Positions 16,429 to 24,630 of a stretch of DNA of 64,000 nt are shown here, piece after piece. Made by a program: the position numbers and the translations under genes. The stretch is from an uncultured Pseudomonadota bacterium. GTDB taxonomy: Bacteria > Myxococcota_A > UBA9160 > PR03. The DNA lies in assembly GCA_900696485.1 (NCBI GenBank), contig CAADGG010000108.1:1-64000 (forward strand), given 5' to 3'. How positions within the stretch are numbered: the stretch's first letter is position 1; each line of letters opens with the position of its first letter. The notes under the pieces are model-generated. The model made no database searches, had not been told where the DNA came from, and saw only the letters and a program-made list of their open reading frames with translations.

Positions 16429-18081
16429 ATGCACTCCGCCCCCCCCGACCCGCGGCGCGCCGGGGCCGACGACCCGGAACTCGCGGGCTCCCCGGCCCCG
16501 GACCGATCGGCTCCGGACCGATCGGCTCCGGACGGCAGCCCGCTGCTGGCAGTGCGTCTTGCGCTGCCCGTTGCGTCAGTCGCGGCGCTGCGGCGGCATC
16601 CGCTGCTCGGCGCCCTTGCCGGAGGCGGCCGCGTCGCACGCAGCACGGTCGAGCGGAGCTATTGGGACACGCCGGATCTCGCGCTGGGGAACGCCGGACT
16701 GGCGCTGCATCTGCGGCGTGCCGGACGCCACAGCGTCCAGACGCTCGAGACGAGCGCCGGCCTCGGCCTCGCGGCGGCGGTCTCGCGGGAGTTCGAGTCC
16801 CTGGTCTCCGGGATGCAGCCCGATCCGGCGCTGGTTCCGGATCTCGCGCTGCGCGCGCGGTTGCGCGCCTGTGTCGCGGATCGGCCGCTGGCGCCGATCT
16901 TCGAGCTCCGCCTCGAACGCACGCGGCGGCTGCTGCACGAAGACGGCAGCACCCTGCGTTTCGATCTCGAGGTCGGCGAGATCCACGGGGCCTTCGGTGC
17001 GCTTCCGATCTGCGAGATCGAGGTCACCGGACGCGGGAAGGATCCCAGCCATCCGGTGCGCCTGGCCCTCGAGTTGCTCGAGGATCTGCCGCTGCGACCG
17101 CTCAGCCGCACGCTCGCGATCCGCGGCTACGAGTGGATGAGCGGCCGCGGACCCGCGACGCACAAGGCGCAGCCGGTCACGGTGTCCGAGGGCGCTTCGC
17201 TCGAGGAGCTGTTCGCTGCGGTGGCGGCCAACGGTCTGGCGCAGATCGTCGAGAACGAGCCGGCTGCCTCGCTGGGAATCGACCCCGAAGGCGTGCATCA
17301 GCTGCGTGTCGGCGCCCGACGGCTGCGCTCGGCGCTCGCGTTTTTCGGCTCGGCGCTCCCGGAGCGACAGCATGCGTGGTTGCGCGAGGAGCTGCGCTGG
17401 CTGACCGGAGAGCTTGGTCCCGTCCGCGATCTCGACGTCTTCAGCACCGAGGGGATCGACCCGATGCTCGCGCTGCGGCCGGAGGACGCCGGGCTCGCGG
17501 CATTGCGTGAGGCGGCGCAGGAGGCTCGCGACGCGGCGCAGCGCCGTGCGACTGCGGCATTGGCCGCACCGCGCTGGCCGCGACTGGTGCTGGAGACGGC
17601 GGCGTGGATCGCGCGTCGCGCCTGGCGCGAACAGGCGCTCACCGCACAGTCCGCGAAGCTCTTCCTGCCGGCGCCGCTGTTCGTCGCACCGTTGCTCGAA
17701 CGGCGCCACGAGCGGGTCCGCCGGCTGGGGCGTCGGCTCGCGGAGGCATCGACCGAAGAACGCCATCGTCTGCGGATCCGGCTCAAGAAGCTGCGTTATG
17801 CGGCGGAGTTCACGGCATGCCTCTATCCCGAGAGAAAGGCGGCGCGCTATGCCCAGCGCCTGGCGCGCCTGCAGGATGCGCTCGGCCACCTCAACGACGT
17901 CGCGAACGCAGAGCAGCAGCTCGACACGCTGCTGGAGCGGCTCGGAGACGACACCTCACTCGACGCGTCGCGCGCAGCTGGCTTCGTCGCCGGTTGGGTC
18001 GCGCATTCCGCGCATCGAGAGCGGACACGGCTTCCGAGGCTCTGGCAGCGCTTCGAGGCCGCCGGCCGCTTCTGGCGCTGA
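16429..18081 (+). CDS. CYTH-CHAD domain protein (triphosphate tunnel enzyme-like)
   Basis: A 550-residue protein. An N-terminal Ala/Pro/Asp-rich stretch carries a tandem repeat (APDRS APDRS APDG, residues about 24-37). Residues about 40-225 form a CYTH fold: RSYWDTPDLALGNAGLALHLRR, FDLEVGEIHGAFGALPICEIEV with alternating acidic residues. The usual N-terminal ExExK motif is not obvious, so catalysis (triphosphate hydrolysis) is uncertain. Residues about 250-540 form a CHAD helical domain with HQLRVGARRLRSAL and HRLRIRLKKLRYAAEF, His/Arg/Lys helices that bind polyphosphate. CHAD proteins localise to polyphosphate granules. Confidence 0.87.
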   Translation: MHSAPPDPRRAGADDPELAGSPAPDRSAPDRSAPDGSPLLAVRLALPVASVAALRRHPLLGALAGGGRVARSTVERSYWDTPDLALGNAGLALHLRRAGRHSVQTLETSAGLGLAAAVSREFESLVSGMQPDPALVPDLALRARLRACVADRPLAPIFELRLERTRRLLHEDGSTLRFDLEVGEIHGAFGALPICEIEVTGRGKDPSHPVRLALELLEDLPLRPLSRTLAIRGYEWMSGRGPATHKAQPVTVSEGASLEELFAAVAANGLAQIVENEPAASLGIDPEGVHQLRVGARRLRSALAFFGSALPERQHAWLREELRWLTGELGPVRDLDVFSTEGIDPMLALRPEDAGLAALREAAQEARDAAQRRATAALAAPRWPRLVLETAAWIARRAWREQALTAQSAKLFLPAPLFVAPLLERRHERVRRLGRRLAEASTEERHRLRIRLKKLRYAAEFTACLYPERKAARYAQRLARLQDALGHLNDVANAEQQLDTLLERLGDDTSLDASRAAGFVAGWVAHSAHRERTRLPRLWQRFEAAGRFWR

Positions 18082-18129
18082 GTCGCCCGAGGGGGACCGC
18101 GGGCGCGGCGTTCGCTAGCTTGCGTCGCC

Positions 18130-19170
18130 ATGAAGATCGGACTCGTCGGCTTTCCGGGCGCCGGCAAGAGCACGGTGTTCGGCGCACTCACCGGGCTCGA
18201 TCCAGCGGCCGGCGCGGGCACTGCGGACAAGGCGCGCATCGGCGTCGTCAAGGTGAGGGATCCCCGCGTCGACGCGCTCGCCGGGTTGTTCCAGCCCAAG
18301 AAGAAGACGTACGCCGAGGTCACGTTCACCGATCTCGCCGCCGGCCACGCGTCCGGCGTCGATCGCGGTGCGCTCAATGCGATGCGCAACCTCGACGCGC
18401 TGTGCCAGGTGGTGCGCGCGTTCCCGGACCTCGCGGGAGAGTCCGGAGAGCCGCTGCGCGAGATCGATGGGCTGATCACCGAGACGATCCTCGCGGACCT
18501 CGAGCTGGTGGAGCAGCGGCCCACGCGGATCGCGAAGGAGCGCGGTCCCGCCAAGGAACGCGAGATGCCGCTGCTCGAGCGGCTGCGGGAAGCGCTGGAA
18601 TCCGAGCGGCCACTGCGCAACGTCGAGCTGGCGCCCGAGGAGCGGCGCACGCTGTCCGGCTATTCCTTCCTGACCTTGAAGCCGTTGCTGCTGGTGTTGA
18701 ACGTGGCCGAGGACGAGGTCGCGGCCCCCGCCCCGTCGGACGTCGAAGCGGCGGCGAAGGAACGCGGTCTCGGGCTGGTGGTGCTCTCGGCGAAGGTCGA
18801 GATGGACATCGCGCAGATGCCGGAGGCGGAGCAGGCGGAGTTCCTGAGCGCGCTCGGGCTCGCCGAGCCGGCGAGCCACCGCTTCGTGCGCGGCGCCTAC
18901 GAGCTGATCGACCTGATCTCGATGCTGACGGCCGGTCCCGACGAATGTCGCGCCTGGCCGATCCCGCGCGGCACTCCTGCGCCGAAGGCGGCGGGCAAGA
19001 TTCACTCCGATCTCGAGCGCGGTTTCATCCGCGCCGAGGTGGTGCCGTGGCAGGATCTCGTCGAGCTCGGCAGCGAAGCCCGCTGCCGCGAGGTCGGCAA
19101 GCTGCGCGTCGAGGGCAAGAGCTACGTGATCCAGGATGGGGATGTCGTGCACTTCCGGTTCAACGTCTGA
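18130..19170 (+). CDS. YchF-like (OBG family) GTPase/ATPase with TGS domain
   Basis: A 346-residue OBG-family P-loop protein. The G1 motif is GFPGAGKST (residues 7-15), unlike the GLPNVGKST of standard YchF. LVLNVAEDE occupies the place of the base-specificity motif. The C-terminal 85 residues match the YchF TGS domain closely: KIHSDLERGFIRAEVV, GKLRVEGKSYVIQDGDVVHFRFN. YchF proteins bind ribosomes and hydrolyse ATP. This looks like a divergent paralogue rather than the housekeeping copy. A TAGCTT hexamer only 9 bases before the ATG could be a -10 element for a very short leader. Confidence 0.83.
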   Translation: MKIGLVGFPGAGKSTVFGALTGLDPAAGAGTADKARIGVVKVRDPRVDALAGLFQPKKKTYAEVTFTDLAAGHASGVDRGALNAMRNLDALCQVVRAFPDLAGESGEPLREIDGLITETILADLELVEQRPTRIAKERGPAKEREMPLLERLREALESERPLRNVELAPEERRTLSGYSFLTLKPLLLVLNVAEDEVAAPAPSDVEAAAKERGLGLVVLSAKVEMDIAQMPEAEQAEFLSALGLAEPASHRFVRGAYELIDLISMLTAGPDECRAWPIPRGTPAPKAAGKIHSDLERGFIRAEVVPWQDLVELGSEARCREVGKLRVEGKSYVIQDGDVVHFRFNV

Positions 19171-19195
19171 GTCTCCGACCGCCGAGCACGGATTG

Positions 19196-19999
19196 ATGCG
19201 ATCCGATCCGGCCTTCTTCGTGACCGGTGGGGCCCACGGCATCGGCGCCGCCTTCGTCCGGCTCGCGGTAGCGCGCGGTGCGCGCGTGGCGATCGGCGAC
19301 GTGGATCTGCCGGCTGCCCACGCGGTCGCGGCGGAGTTCGGGGAACGCGTGGCGGTCCTGGAACTCGACGTGCGAGATGCGGCCGCGTGGGGGCGGGCGC
19401 TCGAGGCCGCCTGGCGCAGGTTCGGCGCCGTCGACGTGCTGGTCAACAATGCCGGCCTGCTGCATGGCGGAACCCTGCTCGAACAACCGGAGGACCAGCT
19501 CCGGGAGATGCTGGAGGTGAACCTCTTGGGTGTTGCCAACGGCATGCGCGCGTACGTTCCTCGAGCGATCTCCCGGGGCGAGGGACACGTCGTCAACGTG
19601 GCGAGTCTCGCCGGCTACGTGGCCCTGCCCGGCCAGGCGTTCTATTCGGCGACCAAGCACGCCGTCCGTGCACTGCACCAGGCCTTCTCGATGGAGCTGG
19701 AGACCCAGGCCGTCACGTTCACGCTCGTCTGCCCCGGCGCCGTCGAGACGCGCATGCTGCGCCAGCAGATTCCGGTCGATTCGAACGCGGTCGCTTTCGC
19801 GGGCCGCGTGCTGGATCCGGACGAGGTGGCCGCGGCGATCTGGAGCGCCGCGACGCGGCGACCGCGCGAGATCCTGCTACCCCCGGCCGACGGTTTCGGC
19901 GGCAAGCTGCTCGGCATCTTCCCGGCGGCGTTGGCCTTGGTCATGCGCCGGGCGCGGCGCGTCGGGCTGACCGCGTTGCGAGCGCGCCGCCGTCGCTGA
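19196..19999 (+). CDS. Short-chain dehydrogenase/reductase
   Basis: A 267-residue classical SDR. The cofactor motif TGGAHGIG lies at about 10-17, NNAG follows beta4, the catalytic Ser sits in VNVASLAGY and the YSATK motif supplies Tyr and Lys. The acidic residue in IGDVD after beta2 suggests NAD preference. The C-terminal region is Leu/Ala and Arg-rich (LGIFPAALALVMRRARR), suggesting membrane association, as in several lipid-acting SDRs. ATG 19196 lies 25 bp after the YchF-like stop, so they may be cotranscribed. Substrate unknown. Confidence 0.87.
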   Translation: MRSDPAFFVTGGAHGIGAAFVRLAVARGARVAIGDVDLPAAHAVAAEFGERVAVLELDVRDAAAWGRALEAAWRRFGAVDVLVNNAGLLHGGTLLEQPEDQLREMLEVNLLGVANGMRAYVPRAISRGEGHVVNVASLAGYVALPGQAFYSATKHAVRALHQAFSMELETQAVTFTLVCPGAVETRMLRQQIPVDSNAVAFAGRVLDPDEVAAAIWSAATRRPREILLPPADGFGGKLLGIFPAALALVMRRARRVGLTALRARRRR

Positions 20000-20030
20000 T
20001 CGGTGGCACCGGGCCGTCCGCATCCCGGCG

Positions 20031-20837
20031 TCAGCGGACCGGCGGTCGGTAGGCGCGTACCCAGAAGCCGGACTCGAGCGTGACCTCCCGGTCCAGATCG
20101 TCGAACTCGGCCGAGAGATCGGCGCGCAGCGCGTCCGTCGCTTCCGCCAACTGGGCGTCGGTCATCCGCCACGTGACCGACCAGGTGCGGGATGCGATGA
20201 GATCGATCAGCGCGCTCGGCCGCATCCGTCGCTCGAAGCCGATGCGCTCGGCGTCGACCGGACGCCAGCCCTCGTCCTCGAGGAAGCTCTCGATCTGGGC
20301 TCGCGGAACGCCGACGTTCTCGACTCCGAGCTGCCGGTCTGCGCGCTCCCGCCAGCGCGTCCACGCGGCGCCTCGTGCCGGATCGTCGAATCCGTGCAGC
20401 AGGCGTCCGCCCGGGCGCAGCACACGCGCGAGCTCGTGAAGCACGGTGCGCCATCCGGGGATCAGGTGGAAGACGTGCACGGCGACGGCCGCGTCGACAC
20501 TGTCGTCGGCATACGGGAGCTGCGTCGCGTCGGCACGCGCCGGCGCCACCGGCAGCGAGCCGCGCTTCTCCAGCAGCTTCGCCAGCATCGGTGCCGAGAG
20601 ATCGACCCCGAGCACGGATCCGACCCGCCGGGCCAGCGGCAGCGCGATGCGTCCGGTGCCGACGCCGATCTCGAGCACGCGGCTCGTGGGTTGGAGCCGG
20701 CCCGTTGCGACGATGGCGTCGGCCACGGCGTCCTCGATCCCGGGCGGGAACCCACGCGTCGCATCGTAGTAGTCGGCGGCCCGGTCGAACGGCACCGAGC
20801 GCGACTGCCGCCCATCGGTCTCTTCGCGAAGCGCCAT
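20031..20837 (-). CDS. Class I SAM-dependent methyltransferase
   Basis: A 268-residue cytosolic methyltransferase of the UbiE/Methyltransf_11 type. Motif I is VLEIGVGTGRIALPLA, post-I is LGVDLSAPMLAKL, and DATQLPYADDSVDAAVAVHVFHLI followed by RVLRPGGRLLHGF is diagnostic. Substrate cannot be inferred. The chosen ATG (20837) begins MALREETDG; an upstream in-frame ATG would add eight residues. It is divergent from the medium-chain dehydrogenase and convergent with the SDR gene. Confidence 0.86.
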   Translation of the reverse strand: MALREETDGRQSRSVPFDRAADYYDATRGFPPGIEDAVADAIVATGRLQPTSRVLEIGVGTGRIALPLARRVGSVLGVDLSAPMLAKLLEKRGSLPVAPARADATQLPYADDSVDAAVAVHVFHLIPGWRTVLHELARVLRPGGRLLHGFDDPARGAAWTRWRERADRQLGVENVGVPRAQIESFLEDEGWRPVDAERIGFERRMRPSALIDLIASRTWSVTWRMTDAQLAEATDALRADLSAEFDDLDREVTLESGFWVRAYRPPVR

Positions 20838-20888
20838 GGCGGTCAGTGTATCCGCTAGCATCCGCTCGCACCGGTCGAGGAGGAACTC

Positions 20889-21917
20889 ATGCGCGCTGCC
20901 GTCATGCGCGACAAGCGGATCGTCGCCGATACCGTCGCGGATCCGGTGCCGGGATCCGGAGAGGTCCTGGTGAAGACCCTCGCCTGCGGGATCTGCGGCT
21001 CGGATCTGCATGCGCTGCATCATGCCGAGGAGATGATCGCGGCGGCCCAGGACAGTGGCGCTCCATTCGTGCCGAACCTGCTGGCAGACGTCGTCCTCGG
21101 GCACGAGTATTGCGCCGAGATCCTCGAGTTCGGTCCCAACACCACCCGGCGCATCCCGGCCGGGCGACGCGTTGTGTCGATCCCGATCCTGTTTCGGGGC
21201 GCCCGCCTCCAGGCGGTCGGCTATTCCGACCAGGTGCCGGGCGGCTACGCCGAGCGCATGGTGCTCTCGGAACCGATGCTGCTCGAGGTGCCGAACGGCC
21301 TCGCGACGGAACACGCGGCGACCACCGAGCCGATGGCGGTCGGGGTGCACGCGGTCGCCAGGAGTCAGGTGACGGCGCGCGACGTGCCGCTGGTGGTGGG
21401 CTGCGGGCCGGTCGGGCTCGCAGTGATCGCCGGACTCCGGCTGCAAGGCGCCGAGAAGATCGTCGCTGCCGACTACTCCCAGCGCCGTCGTTCGTTGGCG
21501 ACGCATTTCGGTGCGACGACGGTGGTCGATCCCCGCGAGCGCCCGGCGATCGATGCCTGGCGCGAAGTCGCCGGTGCGAAGACGGCGCTGATCTTCGAGT
21601 GCGTGGGGGTGCCCGGTCTGATCGGCTCGCTGATGCGCGAGGCGCCCCCGCAGGCGCGGATCGTGGTGGCGGGCGTCTGCATGGAGATCGACTCCTTCCG
21701 TCCGATGCTCGGGATCAACAAGGAGCTGAACCTCCAGTTCGTGCTCGGCTATACGCCGGACGAGTTCGCGAGGACGCTGCGCGCGCTCGCGGAGGGCGAG
21801 ATCGACGTGGCGCCGATGATCACCGGCCGGACCGACATCGACGGCGTTGCCGCAGCGTTCGAGACGCTCGGCCGCCCGGAGGAGCACGCGAAGATCCTGG
21901 TAGAGCCCTGGCGATAG
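20889..21917 (+). CDS. Zinc-dependent medium-chain dehydrogenase
   Basis: A 342-residue MDR-family alcohol/polyol dehydrogenase. Catalytic zinc ligands are suggested by CGICGSDLHAL and GHEYCAE. The nucleotide-binding segment is VVGCGPVGLAVIAGL, with an acidic residue in AADYSQRRR suggesting NAD. The four-cysteine structural zinc lobe of classical ADHs is missing, replaced by a short loop. Substrate unknown. A strong AGGAGG precedes the ATG. A TAGCAT hexamer at 20856-20861 could be the -10. Confidence 0.87.
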   Translation: MRAAVMRDKRIVADTVADPVPGSGEVLVKTLACGICGSDLHALHHAEEMIAAAQDSGAPFVPNLLADVVLGHEYCAEILEFGPNTTRRIPAGRRVVSIPILFRGARLQAVGYSDQVPGGYAERMVLSEPMLLEVPNGLATEHAATTEPMAVGVHAVARSQVTARDVPLVVGCGPVGLAVIAGLRLQGAEKIVAADYSQRRRSLATHFGATTVVDPRERPAIDAWREVAGAKTALIFECVGVPGLIGSLMREAPPQARIVVAGVCMEIDSFRPMLGINKELNLQFVLGYTPDEFARTLRALAEGEIDVAPMITGRTDIDGVAAAFETLGRPEEHAKILVEPWR

Positions 21918-21935
21918 CCGGATGGCACGCGAGCC

Positions 21936-21966
21936 ACGCGTGCGACACATGCGACGCGTGCGACAC
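21936..21966. repeat. Short tandem repeat, 18-bp period
   Basis: The 12-mer ACGCGTGCGACA occurs at 21936-21947 and again at 21954-21965, so the unit is 18 bp. A second pair of related words (TGGCTTCTGATC, TGGCTGCTGATC) follows before the mutM start. Together they make the whole mutM leader repetitive. Confidence 0.7.
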
Positions 21967-22044
21967 GTGAAACCGGTGCAACTGGCTTCTGATCCGTTCG
22001 CTGCGGATCCATTGGCTGCTGATCACCGATCGAGAGCGGAGCCG

Positions 22045-22920
22045 ATGCCCGAGCTTCCCGAAGTCGAGGTGACACGCCGGAGGATCGCGCCGCTGCTGCT
22101 CGGGCGGTCGATCCGCACGGTCGCGACGACCTCTCCGAGTTACTTCTTCCTGACGCCGCCGGTGCGCCTGCGGCGCGCCCTTGCCGGCCGGCGGGCGGAG
22201 GCGCTCGAGCGTCGCGGCAAGTACCTGATCGCGCCGCTCGATGACGGCAGCCGCCTGGTCCTGCATCTGGGCATGACGGGACAGCTCTTCTCCAGCGCCG
22301 TCACCAGCCCGCGGCTGCTGCGCGCTGCGGCGCGTGGGGGGCTGGCGCCGGAAGCGCAGCACGGCTTCGCACCCGATGAACACACGCATCTGCGCCTGGG
22401 TTTCGACGACGCCGGTCCAGAGGTCTGGATGCGGGACGCCCGCAAGTTCGGCAAGGTCCTGTGGCTCGCGCCGGGCGCGTCGGATCCGCGCCTCGACCGG
22501 CTCGGCCCGGACGCGCTGACGGCGAGTGGAGCACAGCTCTTCGCGGCCTCGCGCCGGCGCCGCATCGCGATCAAGAGCCTGCTGCTCGATCAGGCCGTGC
22601 TGGCCGGGGTCGGGAACATCTATGCCGACGAAGCGCTGCACGGGGCGGGCGTCCGGCCGTCCCGGGCGGCGGCACGGGTGACGCGCGTCGAGTGCGAGCG
22701 CCTCGCGGCCGCCCTGCGTCGCGTGCTGTTGCGTTCGATCGAGACGGGTGGTTCGTCGATCCGTGACTACATCGGGCCGGACGGGATCGACGGCGCGTAT
22801 CAGGACGAGCGCCGGGTCTACGGCCGGACCGGTGAGCCCTGTCTCGTCTGCGCGACGCCGCTGCGGCGCCGCGTGATCGGCGCGCGCAGCAGCCACTTCT
22901 GTCCGCGGTGCCAGCGATGA
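22045..22920 (+). CDS. mutM: Formamidopyrimidine-DNA glycosylase
   Basis: A 291-residue base-excision repair enzyme removing 8-oxoguanine and formamidopyrimidines and nicking the AP site. The catalytic N-terminus is MPELPEVE (Pro after the initiator Met is the nucleophile, followed by Glu). The RRGKYL lysine, GVGNIYADEALH helix-two-turn-helix and a C-terminal zinc finger with two CxxC pairs (CLVC and CPRC) are all present. The true start is ATG 22045 because the mature N-terminal proline must follow the Met. The NFACT gene begins 23 bp after the stop. Confidence 0.95.
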   Translation: MPELPEVEVTRRRIAPLLLGRSIRTVATTSPSYFFLTPPVRLRRALAGRRAEALERRGKYLIAPLDDGSRLVLHLGMTGQLFSSAVTSPRLLRAAARGGLAPEAQHGFAPDEHTHLRLGFDDAGPEVWMRDARKFGKVLWLAPGASDPRLDRLGPDALTASGAQLFAASRRRRIAIKSLLLDQAVLAGVGNIYADEALHGAGVRPSRAAARVTRVECERLAAALRRVLLRSIETGGSSIRDYIGPDGIDGAYQDERRVYGRTGEPCLVCATPLRRRVIGARSSHFCPRCQR

Positions 22921-22942
22921 GCGCGGCGATCCGGGGCGGCTC

Positions 22943-24487
22943 GTGATGAACCTGGCCGAACTGCGGAGATCCGTGGCGCTCGTCGACGCGACGTGGCGCG
23001 GCGCCCGTGTCGAGCGCGTCGTGCAGCCGGACGAGCGTCGCGTGGTCCTGACCCTGCACCGGGCGGGCCGGGACGACGTCCATCTGTTGCTGTGCGCCGA
23101 GCCGACGACGGCACGGCTGTCCTGTCTCGCGACGAAAGCGGCGGCGCCGCCGTCGCCGCCGGGCTTCGCGCAACTGCTGCGCGCGCGTCTGATCGGAACG
23201 CGCCTGGTCGAGGCGACGCTGCTCGGGGAGGATCGACAGGCGCTGCTGCGTTTCGACGGCGGCCTCGGCGCGCACGGCCTGCTGCTGGCGCTGTTGGGTC
23301 CGCGCAGCAATGTCTTCCTGCTCGATGCCGAGCAGCGCGTCGTCGGGGCGCTGCGGCCGCTGGCCGAGACGAGGCGGGATCTCGCGCTCGGTGCGCCCTG
23401 GCAGCCGCCGCCGAGTGCGCCCCCGCCGGCGCGCGCAGACGCCTTCGCGGCCGTTCCCGACGACGCGTTCTTTGCCGCCGTCGAAGCGCTGGCGGTGAGC
23501 CGCGAGCAGCGCGGCGCGGCCGGAACGCTGCGCCAGCGGGTCGAGCGGGCACTGCGGCGTGCCGCGCAGTCGCTCGGGAAGAAGCAGGCGCTGCTGGCCG
23601 CCGACGCCGGCGGGACGGCCGAGGCCGAACTGCTGCGCCGCGAGGGAGAGCTGCTGAAGAGTGTCGTCGGCGGACTGAAGCCGGGCGCACGCGAGGCGCG
23701 CGCCCGCGACTTCTCGACCGGCGAAGAGGTCGTGCTCGCGCTCGATCCGACGCTGTCGCCGCGCAAGAATCTCGACGAGCGCTTCCGGCGTGCGCGCAAG
23801 GCGGAGCGACGCGCCGAACGCGCGCTGCGCGAGCGCGGCGACGTCGACGCGCGGGCGGAGGCGCTCGCCGGGCTCCAGCGAGAGTTCACCGCCCTTCCGG
23901 CCGAGGACGACGGGGCAGCGCTGCGAAGCTTCGCGGAGCGGCCCGACGTCGCGCGGCTGCTCGGACGCTTCGCTCCCGAGCCGGCGACCGGGGCGGCGCC
24001 GGGCTCCCCGTCCGCAGGCGCCACGCCCGCGGGCCTGGCGTCGGTGCGGCCGCCGCGCGTCTGGCGCCTCGGCAAGCATGAGCTCCCGCCGCGCCTCGCC
24101 CCGCGCGTCTACACCAGCGGCGACGGCCTCGAGATCTGGGTCGGTCGTAGTGACGAGGGCAACGATCTGCTCTCGACGCGCCTCGCTCGCGGCAACGACC
24201 TGTTCTTCCATCTCGATGCGTCGCCCGGTAGCCATGTCGTGTTGCGGACACAAGGACGTGGCGATCCGCCGTCCGAATCCGTGCTCGACGCCTGTGAGCT
24301 GGCGGTCCATTTCTCGAAGACCCGCAAGGCTCCGAGCGCCGACGTGCTGGTGGCGCCGATCAAGAACGTGCGCAAACCGAAGGGAGCGAAGCCCGGCCTC
24401 GTGTTCGTCAGCGGCGGCCGCCACGTCCGGCTGCGTCGCGATCCGAAGCGCCTCGAACGTCTGCTCGCCGGCCGGGATCCCTCGTGA
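22943..24487 (+). CDS. NFACT-family protein (RqcH/Rqc2-like)
   Basis: A 514-residue protein with NFACT-N (residues about 1-200), a coiled-coil region with many Arg/Glu/Ala residues (about 270-330) and a C-terminal NFACT-R domain of RNA-binding type (GRSDEGNDLLSTRLARGNDLFFHLDASPG split around 400-430, then HVVLR, FSKTRK and VRKPKGAKPG). Bacterial RqcH rescues stalled 50S subunits by adding alanine tails, so this is the likely role. Start is GTG 22943 or the next codon ATG 22946. It lies in the same operon as mutM. Confidence 0.85.
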   Translation: MMNLAELRRSVALVDATWRGARVERVVQPDERRVVLTLHRAGRDDVHLLLCAEPTTARLSCLATKAAAPPSPPGFAQLLRARLIGTRLVEATLLGEDRQALLRFDGGLGAHGLLLALLGPRSNVFLLDAEQRVVGALRPLAETRRDLALGAPWQPPPSAPPPARADAFAAVPDDAFFAAVEALAVSREQRGAAGTLRQRVERALRRAAQSLGKKQALLAADAGGTAEAELLRREGELLKSVVGGLKPGAREARARDFSTGEEVVLALDPTLSPRKNLDERFRRARKAERRAERALRERGDVDARAEALAGLQREFTALPAEDDGAALRSFAERPDVARLLGRFAPEPATGAAPGSPSAGATPAGLASVRPPRVWRLGKHELPPRLAPRVYTSGDGLEIWVGRSDEGNDLLSTRLARGNDLFFHLDASPGSHVVLRTQGRGDPPSESVLDACELAVHFSKTRKAPSADVLVAPIKNVRKPKGAKPGLVFVSGGRHVRLRRDPKRLERLLAGRDPS

Positions 24488-24516
24488 GCGACGCCGGCGG
24501 CAGGCCAGGACGGGAC

Positions 24517-24546
24517 TTGACCCTCGGGGAGCGCAGCGTCTAGCTT
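24517..24546 (+). promoter_or_regulatory. Candidate promoter for the di-heme peroxidase
   Basis: TTGACC (24517-24522), an 18-base spacer, then TAGCTT (24541-24546). It lies 85 bp upstream of the ATG, in an otherwise empty 143-bp gap after the NFACT gene. The -10 is weak (T-A----T). Confidence 0.4.
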
Positions 24547-24630
24547 CGTGCAGAGACACGCAGACCGGACGCCGCCCCGGTTCCCCGGACACGGTTCCCG
24601 GAGGTCGTCCGCACGGAAGGGAGGAACGCG

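Noticed and set aside
18111..18121. Recurrent GCTAGC word just upstream of several starts (18115, 20855, 24539) as a special promoter class
   Set aside because: Spacing to the start codon and -35 regions are inconsistent; only the 24517-24546 site has a reasonable -35.
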